From an uncultured Verrucomicrobiales bacterium (GTDB lineage Bacteria; Verrucomicrobiota; Verrucomicrobiae; Limisphaerales; CANJSG01): DNA of 12,265 bases. Positions 1 through 7,212 of the stretch are shown piece by piece. The position numbers and the translations under genes were made by a program. The notes below the pieces were generated by a model that was given only the letters and a program-made list of their open reading frames with translations, had not been told where the DNA came from and did no database searches. Each line of letters starts with the position of its first letter. Positions within the stretch are counted from its first letter, which is position 1. The stretch is from assembly GCA_946480965.1 (NCBI GenBank), contig CAMLMI010000120.1, forward strand, positions 1 to 12,265, written 5' to 3'.

Positions 1-30
1 GAGAGGGTGCCCGAAGGGCGGGTGAGGGGG
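1..30. repeat. Palindromic intergenic repeat fragment cut by the window edge
   Basis: A short hairpin GCCC-GAA-GGGC occupies 9-19, set between GAGAGGG and GGGTGAGGG. This pattern resembles a widespread intergenic repeat that normally has a further arm on the left; here that arm would lie outside the window. The GAA triloop closed by C-G is a notably stable DNA hairpin type. Family membership is from memory and was not searched. Confidence 0.4.
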
Positions 31-95
31 CTTCTGAGGGCAGGCGATTTCGTTTCCGAAGTTGGTGTCAGTCTCTTTGGGATGAGACGAAGAGG

Positions 96-3000
96 ATGAG
101 GAGGACGAAGACGAGGATCGCGGCGAGCGCTCTTCTCTTTCTCAGCCTTTTCTCCGCGCGGGCCGCCGATCTCCCCGCCGAACACGTCGAGTTCTTCGAG
201 TCCAAGATCCGGCCGATCCTCGTCGAGTCCTGCTACAAGTGCCACAGCGCGGAGTCGGGCAAGTCCAAGGGCAGCTTGGTGCTGGATTCCAAGGACGGCC
301 TGCTCAAAGGCGGCGACAGCGGTCCCGCCATCGTGGCCGGTGATCCGGACAAAAGCCTTCTGATCCAGGCCGTCCGCTACGCCGACGAAGACACCGCCAT
401 GCCGCCCAAGAAAGAAGGCGGCAAACTCTCCGCCGAACAGATCGCCGCGCTGGAAGCCTGGGTGAAGCTGGGGGCACCCGATCCTCGCACCGGCGCGCCG
501 TTGGCTCCGGCCCAGGACATCGCCCGGGCGCAGAAGGAGCATTGGGCGTTTCAGCCCATCGCCTTGCCACCGGAACCGAAGGTCAAAGACCGCAAATGGG
601 TGAAGTCGCCGGTGGACACCTTCGTGCTGGCCAAGCTGGAGGCCAAGAAGCTCAAACCCGCTCCTGAGGCCGACAAGCGCACTTTGCTCCGTCGGCTCTC
701 GCTCGATCTGACCGGCCTGCCCCCTACGCCGGAGGAAGTCGATGCCTTTGTGGCTGATCGTTCCGCCGACGCCTATGATCGGGCCGCGGATCGTCTGCTT
801 GCCTCGCCGCGCTACGGCGAACGCTGGGGCCGGTTCTGGCTGGATGTCGCCCGCTACGCCGACACCAAGGGCTACCTGGCCGGGAACGAGGAGCGCCGCT
901 ACGCCTTCTCCCACACCTATCGCGACTACGTCATCCGCGCGTTCAACGAGGACAAGCCCTACGACCAGTTCATCGTCGAGCAGCTCGCCGCCGACCGCAT
1001 CGTGGAGGGCGAGGACAAGTCGGCTTTGGCCGCGATGGGCTTCCTCACGCTCGGTCGCCGCTTCCTCAACAACCAAAACGACATCATCGACGACCGCATC
1101 GACGTGGTGACGCGCGGGCTGATGGGATTGACCGTGACCTGCGCCCGTTGCCACGACCACAAGTTCGATCCCGTGCCGATCGAGGACTACTACTCGCTCC
1201 ACGGCGTCTTTGCGTCGTCCGAGGAGCCCGGGGAAAAGCCGCTGCTCAAGCCGCTGACCGATTCGCCGGAATACCAGTCCTACCTCAAGGCCAAGGCCGG
1301 GATCGAAACCCGCATCCGCTCCCGTGAGGAGGGACTGGTCGCCGAGTTCCTGCGCAAGGACCGCGAGAAGATCGGCGATTATCTGCTGGCCGCGCGCGAC
1401 GCCAAGACCTTGGACAAGGACGCGAAGTTCGACGTCTTCGCCGGCGAGCGAAAGGTCGATCCGACGGTGCTCAAACGTTGGCAGCCGTTCCTCGACGAGC
1501 GCGTCAAAGAACACGACCGCGTGCTGGCCCCGTGGTTCGCGCTCGCCGCATTGCCGAACGAAGGCTTCGCCGAAAAGGCCAAGGAATTGTCCGCGCAGTT
1601 CGCCGCCAATGCTGATGGAGCCAAGCCGCTGAACCCGCTCGTGGCGCAGTCGTTCACCAACCCTCCCAACTCCATCCAAGACGTCGTGACCATCTACAAC
1701 CGCCTCCTCGCCGAGACCGACAAGGCTTGGCGAGAAGCCTTGGAGCAGGCACGCAAAGATCAGAAGGAAGCGCCGACGAAGCTGGCCGACGAGGCCCGCG
1801 AAGAACTGCGCCAGTTGCTCTATGCCGAACGCCGCCCGGCCAACCTCACGCACGACGAGGGGGCGCGGATCATTCGCCGCGAGATCAGCGACAAGGTTTC
1901 CGGAATGAAGCGGGAGATCGAGGCGCTGGATTGGACCCACAATGGCGCGCCGCTCCGAGCGATGGCGATGGTGGACCGGGAAAAGCCCGGCAATTCCCGC
2001 GTCTTCAAGCGCGGCAACCCCGGAAGCCCGGGCGAAGAGGCTCCGCGCCGTTTCCCGGCGGTCTTGTCGGGCCCGGATCGCTCGGTGTTCACCAACGGCA
2101 GTGGACGGCTGGAGTTTGCCCGCGCCATCGCCAGTCCAGAGAATCCCCTGACCGCCCGCGTCTTGGTGAACCGCGTCTGGGGCTGGCATTTCGGTCAGGC
2201 ACTGGTGCGCACGCCGAGCGACTTCGGCGTGCGCACCGAGGCACCGGAGCATTTGGATCTGCTGAACTGGCTCGCCGCCGACTTCATCGCCCACGGCTGG
2301 TCGGTGAAACATCTCCACCGCCGCATCGTTCTCTCGGCGAACTACCGCACCTCCGCTGACGCCCCGAAAGAACTGCTCGCGGCCGATCCCGACGGGCGGT
2401 TGCTCGGCCGCTTCCATCGCCATCGGATGGAGTTCGAGGTTATGCGCGACAGCGTGCTGGCCGCGTCCGGCGCGCTCGACTTGAAGGCCGGCGGCTTGCC
2501 GGACGACATCACAACCGAACCCTTCAACACCCGGCGCACGGTTTATGCGTTCATCGACCGCCAGAACTTGCCCGGCATCTTCCGCACTTTCGACCTCCCC
2601 AATCCCGATGTGAGCAGCCCGCAGCGGTTCACGACGACCGTGCCGCAGCAGGCGCTCTTCCTGATGAACAGCCCGTTCCTCCAGCAGCAGGCGCGGACCT
2701 TGGCCAAGCGGCCGGAGATCGCGAAGGCTGCGGAGACCAAGGACAAGGTCGCCTCGCTCTATCGCGTGCTCTTCCAGCGCGAGCCTGATCGGCAGGAGCT
2801 GAAGCTGGCGACGGAGTTTCTCGGCGAGACCCCGGCGGCAACCTCGTCGGTCGCCAAAAACTACGGCTGGCAGTTGGGCTACGGCGCGTTCGACGCCGAG
2901 CAGCAGCGTGTGAAGGGCTTCAACCTGATGACCGTGAAGAAGGACGGCCACTTCAGTCCCCAAGCCGAGTTTCCCGCGCCGGACTTCTCCTATCTGAATC

Positions 3001-3461
3001 TCACGGCCGAAGGCGGCCATCCCGGTCCCCGCGCGGATCTCTCCGCGATTCGCCGCTGGATCGCGCCGGTGGACGGCACCGTCCGCATCGACGGACGGTT
3101 GAAGCATCCGGCCAAGGAAGGCGACGGCGTGCGTGGCCGGATTGTTTCCGATCTTCAAGGCAAGCTTGCCGAAGCCTCCGTCCACACGGGCGAGGCGGAA
3201 CTGAAGCTGGCCGGACTCAAGGTGAAGGCGGGCGAGACCATCGACTTCGTCCTCGACTGCGTGGGCAACGACGGTTGGGACAGTTTCGACTGGTCGCCGG
3301 AGATCGTCCTCGACCCCGGCGAAAACGCGCCACCGATCAAGCTGGCCTACAGCGCGCGCGGCGATTTCGGCCGGAAAGAACCCGCCGTGAAGTCGATGGC
3401 GCGCCTCGAGCAGCTCGCCCAGGTGCTGCTGCTGTCGAACGAGCTGGCGTTCATCGAATAG
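96..3461 (+). CDS. Secreted PSD1-type protein: PSCyt1 cytochrome, DUF1549 and DUF1553 domains
   Basis: This is a 1121-residue exported protein of the family abundant in Planctomycetes and Verrucomicrobia; its biochemical role is not established. Residues 1-23 form a signal peptide (basic start, hydrophobic core, ARA-A cleavage site). Residues about 36-135 are a PSCyt1 domain with one haem motif, C46-Y-K-C49-H50. DUF1549 spans about 170-372 and carries a second CxxCH (C349-A-R-C352-H353). After a charged, variable linker, DUF1553 begins near 665 and ends at the C-terminus with the typical LLLSNE motif, so the protein appears complete. A beta-rich stretch at about 918-1073 interrupts DUF1553 and looks like a carbohydrate-binding-type sandwich (inference). 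The ATG at 96 directly abuts AAGAGG, so the ribosome-binding site is atypical; a five-codon ORF at 82-99 overlaps it. Genes of this family often precede a DUF1501 gene, but here apt follows instead. Confidence 0.93.
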   Translation: MRRTKTRIAASALLFLSLFSARAADLPAEHVEFFESKIRPILVESCYKCHSAESGKSKGSLVLDSKDGLLKGGDSGPAIVAGDPDKSLLIQAVRYADEDTAMPPKKEGGKLSAEQIAALEAWVKLGAPDPRTGAPLAPAQDIARAQKEHWAFQPIALPPEPKVKDRKWVKSPVDTFVLAKLEAKKLKPAPEADKRTLLRRLSLDLTGLPPTPEEVDAFVADRSADAYDRAADRLLASPRYGERWGRFWLDVARYADTKGYLAGNEERRYAFSHTYRDYVIRAFNEDKPYDQFIVEQLAADRIVEGEDKSALAAMGFLTLGRRFLNNQNDIIDDRIDVVTRGLMGLTVTCARCHDHKFDPVPIEDYYSLHGVFASSEEPGEKPLLKPLTDSPEYQSYLKAKAGIETRIRSREEGLVAEFLRKDREKIGDYLLAARDAKTLDKDAKFDVFAGERKVDPTVLKRWQPFLDERVKEHDRVLAPWFALAALPNEGFAEKAKELSAQFAANADGAKPLNPLVAQSFTNPPNSIQDVVTIYNRLLAETDKAWREALEQARKDQKEAPTKLADEAREELRQLLYAERRPANLTHDEGARIIRREISDKVSGMKREIEALDWTHNGAPLRAMAMVDREKPGNSRVFKRGNPGSPGEEAPRRFPAVLSGPDRSVFTNGSGRLEFARAIASPENPLTARVLVNRVWGWHFGQALVRTPSDFGVRTEAPEHLDLLNWLAADFIAHGWSVKHLHRRIVLSANYRTSADAPKELLAADPDGRLLGRFHRHRMEFEVMRDSVLAASGALDLKAGGLPDDITTEPFNTRRTVYAFIDRQNLPGIFRTFDLPNPDVSSPQRFTTTVPQQALFLMNSPFLQQQARTLAKRPEIAKAAETKDKVASLYRVLFQREPDRQELKLATEFLGETPAATSSVAKNYGWQLGYGAFDAEQQRVKGFNLMTVKKDGHFSPQAEFPAPDFSYLNLTAEGGHPGPRADLSAIRRWIAPVDGTVRIDGRLKHPAKEGDGVRGRIVSDLQGKLAEASVHTGEAELKLAGLKVKAGETIDFVLDCVGNDGWDSFDWSPEIVLDPGENAPPIKLAYSARGDFGRKEPAVKSMARLEQLAQVLLLSNELAFIE

Positions 3462-3593
3462 GCCTGAGGGCAGGGCAGGGGACGCGGCGGTTCGGGTGGT
3501 GGGAGAGGCAGTTGGGTTTCGGCGGGCCAAGAATGGTTCGGATCAACTCCCGTCTGTTCAAACCCGGGGCCGTGATTATCGTTCGCCCCCGTT
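3462..3593. other. Intergenic region before apt
   Basis: These 132 bases hold no recognisable gene, repeat or clear terminator. No Shine-Dalgarno sequence precedes the apt ATG (upstream bases are CGCCCCCGTT). An AT-rich patch, GATTAT at 3574-3579, lies close to the start, but no properly spaced -35 element was found, so no promoter is called. Confidence 0.5.
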
Positions 3594-4130
3594 ATGACCG
3601 ACCGCGCCGCCACGTCCGCCGAGATTTCGGCCGCCATCCGCAACATCCCCAACTTTCCGAAGCCAGGCATCCAGTTCAAGGACATCACCCCGGTGCTGGC
3701 CGACGGGCGCCTCTTCGCCGCGACGATCGACCATCTATTGACCGGCTTCAAACCGGGCGACATCGACGCCGTGGTGGGCATCGACGCGCGCGGGTTCATC
3801 TTCGCGGGAGCCGCGGCGCTGCGGCTGGGCTGCGGCTTCGTGCCGGTGCGCAAAAAGGGCAAGCTGCCGTTCGACACCTACGAGGCGAGCTACGACCTCG
3901 AATACGGCTCCAACACCATCGCCATGCACATCGACGCGGTGAAGCCGGGATCGCGCGTGGCGCTGATCGACGACGTGCTGGCCACCGGCGGAACGGCGGC
4001 GGCGGCGGTGGAGCTGCTGAAGAAGGGCGGTGCGCAGATCGTGGAGGTGGGCTTCGTCATCGAGCTCGGGTTCCTCAACGGCCGCGCCAAGCTGGGCGAC
4101 GTGCCGGTGCGGTCGGTGGTCACTTACTGA
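3594..4130 (+). CDS. apt: Adenine phosphoribosyltransferase
   Basis: This cytoplasmic purine-salvage enzyme makes AMP from adenine and 5-phosphoribosyl-1-pyrophosphate (PRPP). The 178-residue length is standard for bacterial Apt. The N-terminal NIPNFPKPGIQFKDITP (residues 17-33) is the family signature. GIDARGF (62-68) and RKKGKLP (86-92) are the conserved substrate-binding segments, followed by the flexible catalytic loop around Y96-G105. The PRPP-binding motif is VALIDDVLATGGT at 122-134. The C-terminus is complete. The ATG at 3594 places the family signature at the expected distance from the N-terminus. The stop codon at 4128-4130 lies only a few bases before the likely start of the DNA glycosylase gene, suggesting co-transcription with it. 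Two longer ORFs overlapping this gene (+ frame 3275-4246, and one antisense) are shadows. Confidence 0.97.
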   Translation: MTDRAATSAEISAAIRNIPNFPKPGIQFKDITPVLADGRLFAATIDHLLTGFKPGDIDAVVGIDARGFIFAGAAALRLGCGFVPVRKKGKLPFDTYEASYDLEYGSNTIAMHIDAVKPGSRVALIDDVLATGGTAAAAVELLKKGGAQIVEVGFVIELGFLNGRAKLGDVPVRSVVTY

Positions 4131-4137
4131 TGGAGAA

Positions 4138-5067
4138 ATGGCGAAGCGCGGAGGCCAAAGGGCAAAAGGCTTCGTGGAAAGCTCGGAGGCTGGCACCGAG
4201 ATTCGGGTGGCTTCTTCGGATCGATTGGAACCGACGCGGTGTTTGATTCCCGTCTCGGACTACGCGCTGGGCCCAACCTTGGATTCCGGCCAGGCCTTTC
4301 GCTGGCGTTCCGCAGGCGATGCCTGGGAAGGCGTGGTCTGCGGACGCTGGGTGCGGCTGAGAACCGGGGATGGAGCGATCGAAGCCACAACCGTTTCGCC
4401 GCAGACCGACTGGCGATGGCTCCAGGACTATCTCCAGACCGACGTGGACTTGGATGCCGTGCTGCGGAGTTTTCCCGACGATCCGTCGATGCGCGCGGCC
4501 GTGGCGTCGTGTCGGGGCCTGCGCCTGCTGCGGCAAGAACCGTGGGAATGCCTCGCTTCGTTCATCTGCTCCTCCACCAAACAGATCGTGCAGATCCGGC
4601 AGATCGTGGAGGCGATGAGCCGCAGCTTCGGCGAGCGGATTCCGTCCGATGGAACCGAGGCCTGGGCCTTCCCCAAGGCGGAGCGGGTCGCCGCCTTGAC
4701 CGAAGCGGAACTGCGCGCGTGCAAGCTCGGCTTCCGCGCCCCCTACGTCCATGCGGCGGCGAAGGCGGTGGCGGAAGGCCGCCTGGATCTTGAAGCCGTG
4801 CGCGGCATGTCGCTGGACGAAGCGCGGGCGGCCTTGATGGCGTTGCCCGGCGTCGGCCGGAAGATCGCGGACTGCGTGTTGCTCTTCGCCTACGGATTCC
4901 CGGCCGCCTTCCCGGTGGACGTGTGGATTTTGCGGGCCTTGCGCGAGCTGTATTTCCCGAAGCGCCGCCCCATGCCGCAGCGGCTCCTGAGATTCACGGA
5001 AACCTACTTCGGTCCCCACGCCGGCTATGCCCAGCAATATCTCTTCCACTACATGCGGACGCGGTGA
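4138..5067 (+). CDS. ogg: 8-oxoguanine DNA glycosylase, OGG1 type (HhH-GPD)
   Basis: This DNA repair enzyme is predicted to excise 8-oxoguanine and nick the strand by beta-elimination. With the ATG at 4138 it has 309 residues. An OGG_N-like region carries GQAFRW (51-56). The helix-hairpin-helix LPGVGRK (236-242) supplies the catalytic lysine K242, and PVDVW (259-263) supplies the catalytic aspartate D261. EPWECLASFICSS (134-146) and LGFRAPYV (197-204) also match the OGG1 fold. Residues matching the human 8-oxoG pocket (G42, C253, Q315, F319) are kept as G51, C246, Q299 and F303. In contrast, the human N149 and R154 positions, which read the opposite cytosine, are T147 and Q152. The start is uncertain: ATG 4138 has GGAG only two bases upstream, and an in-frame GTG at 4207 would give 286 residues. 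The in-frame ORF opens at 4030, inside apt, but that extension is not credible. Confidence 0.9.
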   Translation: MAKRGGQRAKGFVESSEAGTEIRVASSDRLEPTRCLIPVSDYALGPTLDSGQAFRWRSAGDAWEGVVCGRWVRLRTGDGAIEATTVSPQTDWRWLQDYLQTDVDLDAVLRSFPDDPSMRAAVASCRGLRLLRQEPWECLASFICSSTKQIVQIRQIVEAMSRSFGERIPSDGTEAWAFPKAERVAALTEAELRACKLGFRAPYVHAAAKAVAEGRLDLEAVRGMSLDEARAALMALPGVGRKIADCVLLFAYGFPAAFPVDVWILRALRELYFPKRRPMPQRLLRFTETYFGPHAGYAQQYLFHYMRTR

Positions 5068-5258
5068 ACGGCTGGCTTGCCGCAACGTTTGACCGCCAGT
5101 GGTCCTGGGCGAATCCCGCCGAGATCGGGTTCCAAGGGACGGTTAACCCGAGGGGGCGTCGCGCTCCTCGCTCCTCGCCCCCCGGCTAATGAATGGCGAT
5201 CCATCTGGTCGGGATGATTGGAGGCCTTCAGTCATGCCAAAAAGACTGCTGCAATGGG
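5068..5258. other. Intergenic region between convergent genes
   Basis: This 191-base gap separates the convergent glycosylase (+) and DUF2750 (-) genes. It holds the hairpin described at 5143-5189. Nothing else in it could be assigned. A small + frame ORF crossing it (4923-5189) overlaps the glycosylase and has no family features. Confidence 0.5.
5143..5189. repeat. Long imperfect hairpin between convergent genes (repeat or bidirectional terminator)
   Basis: The left arm at 5143-5158 (TTAACCCGAGGGGGCG) pairs with the right arm at 5176-5189 (CGCCCCCCGGCTAA) around a 17-base loop rich in GCTCCTC units. The arms match except for one mismatch and a small bulge. Its position between convergent genes would suit a transcription barrier for both strands, but no T-run follows on either side, so an intrinsic terminator is not certain. 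The motif also resembles dispersed intergenic repeats of Verrucomicrobiota (from memory, unsearched). Confidence 0.5.
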
Positions 5259-5657
5259 CTACTCGCCATACCTCTCATGCAACTCATAGCGAAGGTTGGC
5301 TTCGAGATCGTCGAGGCTGACCTCAATGCCCCTGCCTGAAACCACTGGGAAAACTCCAGGTTGAATACCGTCGTTCCGCATGCTCGGGATCAACTCTTCC
5401 AAGAATGCAGCCAGTTCAATTTTCTTCGGTGCGTATGACGCCCATGACTCAGTTGCGAATAGCTTGGCGTAATCTTCATGGGGCCACAGTGGTAGCATCC
5501 CGCGGCCGGAGGAATCCTCCATCGCCGCCCAGCCATCGAAATAAAGACTCCACAAACATTGGGAGTCGCAGACGCGTTTGATGAAGTATTCATACCGCTG
5601 CTTGGCAGCAGCGGATGCCATTGCGGTGATCTCTTGTTGTTTGGGTTTCCAAGACAT
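5259..5657 (-). CDS. DUF2750 domain-containing protein
   Basis: This small, probably cytoplasmic protein of unknown function has 132 residues and spans the whole DUF2750 family pattern: an N-terminal helix with RYEYFIKRV, then LWSLYFDGWAA, LPLWPHEDYAKLF, a W-x-Y segment (ESWASYAPKKIEL), FLEELIPSMRNDGI, and a C-terminal GVFPVVSGRGIEVSLDDLE-type strand-helix. There is no signal peptide or membrane segment. The ATG at 5657 is well supported by GGAG seven bases upstream (AAGGAG at 5670-5665 on the complement), the clearest Shine-Dalgarno site in the window. It lies 24 bases downstream of lutB on the same strand and could be co-transcribed, but nothing links DUF2750 to lactate metabolism. The family call is from recalled motifs. 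Confidence 0.85.
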   Translation of the reverse strand: MSWKPKQQEITAMASAAAKQRYEYFIKRVCDSQCLWSLYFDGWAAMEDSSGRGMLPLWPHEDYAKLFATESWASYAPKKIELAAFLEELIPSMRNDGIQPGVFPVVSGRGIEVSLDDLEANLRYELHERYGE

Positions 5658-5664
5658 TTGGTGG

Positions 5665-5670
5665 CTCCTT
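5665..5670 (-). promoter_or_regulatory. Shine-Dalgarno site of the DUF2750 gene
   Basis: The complement reads AAGGAG, seven bases before the ATG at 5657. It fixes the start codon. It stands out because rhaB, lutA, lutB and apt in this window lack a clear Shine-Dalgarno sequence. Confidence 0.7.
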
Positions 5671-5681
5671 CGTTTAGACGC

Positions 5682-7076
5682 TCACTCCCGGTTCCTCCAA
5701 TACTCCTTGAACGTCCGGTCGGCGATAGGCGGGAGGTCGCGGGTTTTGGTCCAGGACTTCGCCGGATCGAGGCGGGTGCCTTTGATGAAGCGGTGCAGGG
5801 GTTGGAGCCAGCGGGCGACGCTCTTGCCGGCGTCGTAGAGGCCGGGGTGGTTCATGGCCCAGGCGAAGAGCTTGAAGGCGACGCGTTCCTGCGGGTCGGG
5901 TTCCTGTTTCACCGAGTTGCGGCGGTTGTGCAGGAGGTGGTGGTGGAGGTTGATCTTCACCGGGCAGGCCTCGGTGCAGGCGCCGCAGAGGGAGGAGGAG
6001 TAGGAGAGGTGTTTCCAGTTCTGCAAGCCGCGCAGGTGCGGCGTGATGACGGAGCCGATGGGGCCGCTGTAGGTGGTGCCGTAGGTGTGCCCGCCGACGT
6101 TCTTGAAGATGGGGCAGACGTTCAGGCACGCGCCGCAGCGGATGCAGTGGAGGGCGTCGCGCTGTTCGGGATCGGCGAGGAGTTCGGTGCGGCGGTTGTC
6201 GATGAGGACGACGTGGTATTCCTCCGGGCCGTCGGATTCGCCGGGCTGGCGCGGGCCGCCGTAGAGGGTGTTGTAGCCGGTGATCTGCTGGCCGGCGCCG
6301 GCGGTGGCCAGCATGGGGAGGAAAAGGGCGAGATCGGCCATGCGGGGCAGCACCTTCTCGATGCCGATCAACGTGATCATGGTCTTGGGCAACGCGGCGG
6401 TGAGGCGGGCGTTGCCCTCGTTTTCCGTGATGGAAATCATCCCGGTCTCGGCGATGGCGAAGTTGGCCCCGGTGATGCCCACGTCAGCGGTGATGTATTT
6501 CTCCCGGAGAGCGCGCCGGGCGATCATGGTGAGTTCCTCGGGACTGTCGGTCTTGGCGCTGCCGAGGTGTTTCTCGAAGAGGTCGCTGATCTCGTGGCGG
6601 TCGAGGTGCATCGCCGGGAAGACGATGTGGTAGGGCGGTTCCTGTCGGAGCTGGACGATGTATTCGCCGAGGTCGGATTCGACGACCTCGTAGCCGGCCT
6701 TTTCCATGGCGGCGTTGAGGTGGATCTCCTCGGAGGTCATCGCCTTGGACTTGATGACGCACTTGGCGTTCTTGGCCTGGATGATGCCGAGGACGAGGTC
6801 GCGGGCCTGGGTGGCGGTGGTGGCCCAATGGACCTTGGTCCCGCGTGCCTCCAGCTTGTCTGCGAAGGAGACGAGGTGTTCGTCGAGATGGTTGATGGCG
6901 TCCCACTTGGTCTCGGCGGCGATCTGGCGGGCGTCGGTCCAGCTCTGGAAGGCGTTCTTGCGCTTGTCGCGGACGACCTCGTATTTGCCGATCGCGGTCT
7001 GGATGAGCTTCCGGTGGCGGAGATCGGCCGTGACCTTGGCGGCTTGGGATTTGAACTCTTGGACTTCGGTGGTCAT
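5682..7076 (-). CDS. lutB: L-lactate utilization iron-sulfur protein LutB
   Basis: LutB is the large Fe-S subunit of the LutABC complex, which oxidises L-lactate to pyruvate and passes electrons onward. The protein has 464 residues, usual for LutB. An LUD domain fills about residues 70-295 (SKAMTSEEIHLN and ITGANFAIAETG are typical blocks). A ferredoxin-like region follows: C311-x2-C314-x2-C317-x3-C321-P, then C364-x2-C367-x3-C371-P, consistent with two [4Fe-4S] clusters. The C-terminal part (about 385-464) matches the DUF3390-type tail of this family. No signal peptide is present. No Shine-Dalgarno sequence precedes the ATG at 7076; instead a palindromic repeat begins eight bases upstream. 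It lies downstream of lutA, from which a 136-base repeat-filled gap separates it. The third subunit, lutC, is not in the window. Long ORFs on the opposite strand here are shadows. Confidence 0.95.
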   Translation of the reverse strand: MTTEVQEFKSQAAKVTADLRHRKLIQTAIGKYEVVRDKRKNAFQSWTDARQIAAETKWDAINHLDEHLVSFADKLEARGTKVHWATTATQARDLVLGIIQAKNAKCVIKSKAMTSEEIHLNAAMEKAGYEVVESDLGEYIVQLRQEPPYHIVFPAMHLDRHEISDLFEKHLGSAKTDSPEELTMIARRALREKYITADVGITGANFAIAETGMISITENEGNARLTAALPKTMITLIGIEKVLPRMADLALFLPMLATAGAGQQITGYNTLYGGPRQPGESDGPEEYHVVLIDNRRTELLADPEQRDALHCIRCGACLNVCPIFKNVGGHTYGTTYSGPIGSVITPHLRGLQNWKHLSYSSSLCGACTEACPVKINLHHHLLHNRRNSVKQEPDPQERVAFKLFAWAMNHPGLYDAGKSVARWLQPLHRFIKGTRLDPAKSWTKTRDLPPIADRTFKEYWRNRE

Positions 7077-7083
7077 GGCGTAG

Positions 7084-7102
7084 GTCGGGCTGGCAGCCCG
7101 AC
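7084..7102. repeat. GCTGGCAGC-core palindrome, copy 1
   Basis: A perfect palindrome with the eight-base arm GTCGGGCT, loop GGC, and the complementary arm AGCCCGAC. It is the copy closest to the lutB start codon and would fold in the lutB leader of any lutA-lutB transcript. Confidence 0.8.
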
Positions 7103-7108
7103 AAGTAG

Positions 7109-7127
7109 CGCGGGCTGCCAGCCTGCG
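7109..7127. repeat. GCTGGCAGC-core palindrome, copy 2 (opposite orientation)
   Basis: The arm CGCGGGCT pairs with AGCCTGCG around loop GCC, with one G-T mismatch. The core reads GCTGCCAGC, so this copy is inverted relative to the other three. Confidence 0.7.
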
Positions 7128-7149
7128 TGTTGGGTATAGGAAAAGCGGT

Positions 7150-7170
7150 GTCCAAGCTGGCAGCTTGGAC
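7150..7170. repeat. GCTGGCAGC-core palindrome, copy 3
   Basis: A perfect palindrome with the nine-base arm GTCCAAGCT, loop GGC, and the matching complementary arm. The outer arm differs from copies 1 and 4 on both sides together, so the pairing is kept while the sequence changes (compensatory change). Confidence 0.8.
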
Positions 7171-7175
7171 TACGT

Positions 7176-7194
7176 GCCGGGCTGGCAGCCCGGC
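7176..7194. repeat. GCTGGCAGC-core palindrome, copy 4
   Basis: A perfect palindrome with the eight-base arm GCCGGGCT, loop GGC and arm AGCCCGGC. It lies 18 bases past the stop codon of lutA (lutA ends at 7213 on the - strand), so on the transcript it is the first hairpin after that gene. Confidence 0.8.
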
Positions 7195-7212
7195 CCACTA
7201 AGCGGCGAAGCT

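Noticed and set aside
82..99. A five-codon upstream ORF overlapping the PSD1 start
   Set aside because: It is real as a reading frame, but too short and too easily formed in purine-rich leader sequence to call a regulatory leader peptide.
3555..3579. A sigma70-type promoter before apt (TTCAAA and GATTAT)
   Set aside because: Spacing between the boxes is only 11 bases, too short for a standard promoter.
3275..4246. A 323-codon + strand ORF spanning apt
   Set aside because: It is a shadow frame, arginine- and glycine-rich, overlapping the end of the PSD1 gene and all of apt, both of which are well supported.
4120..5085. A 321-codon ORF antisense to the DNA glycosylase
   Set aside because: Composition is arginine-, histidine- and alanine-rich without motifs; the + strand frame holds the HhH-GPD signature.
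5559..7139. A 526-codon + strand ORF antisense to lutB
   Set aside because: Its translation is low-complexity (rich in G, V, D, A), as expected from the antisense frame of a high-GC gene. The lutB frame has complete family motifs and cysteine clusters.
7084..7194. A CRISPR array
   Set aside because: The repeats are palindromes with changing arms and unequal spacing (6, 22 and 5 bases), one copy is inverted, and no cas genes are present.
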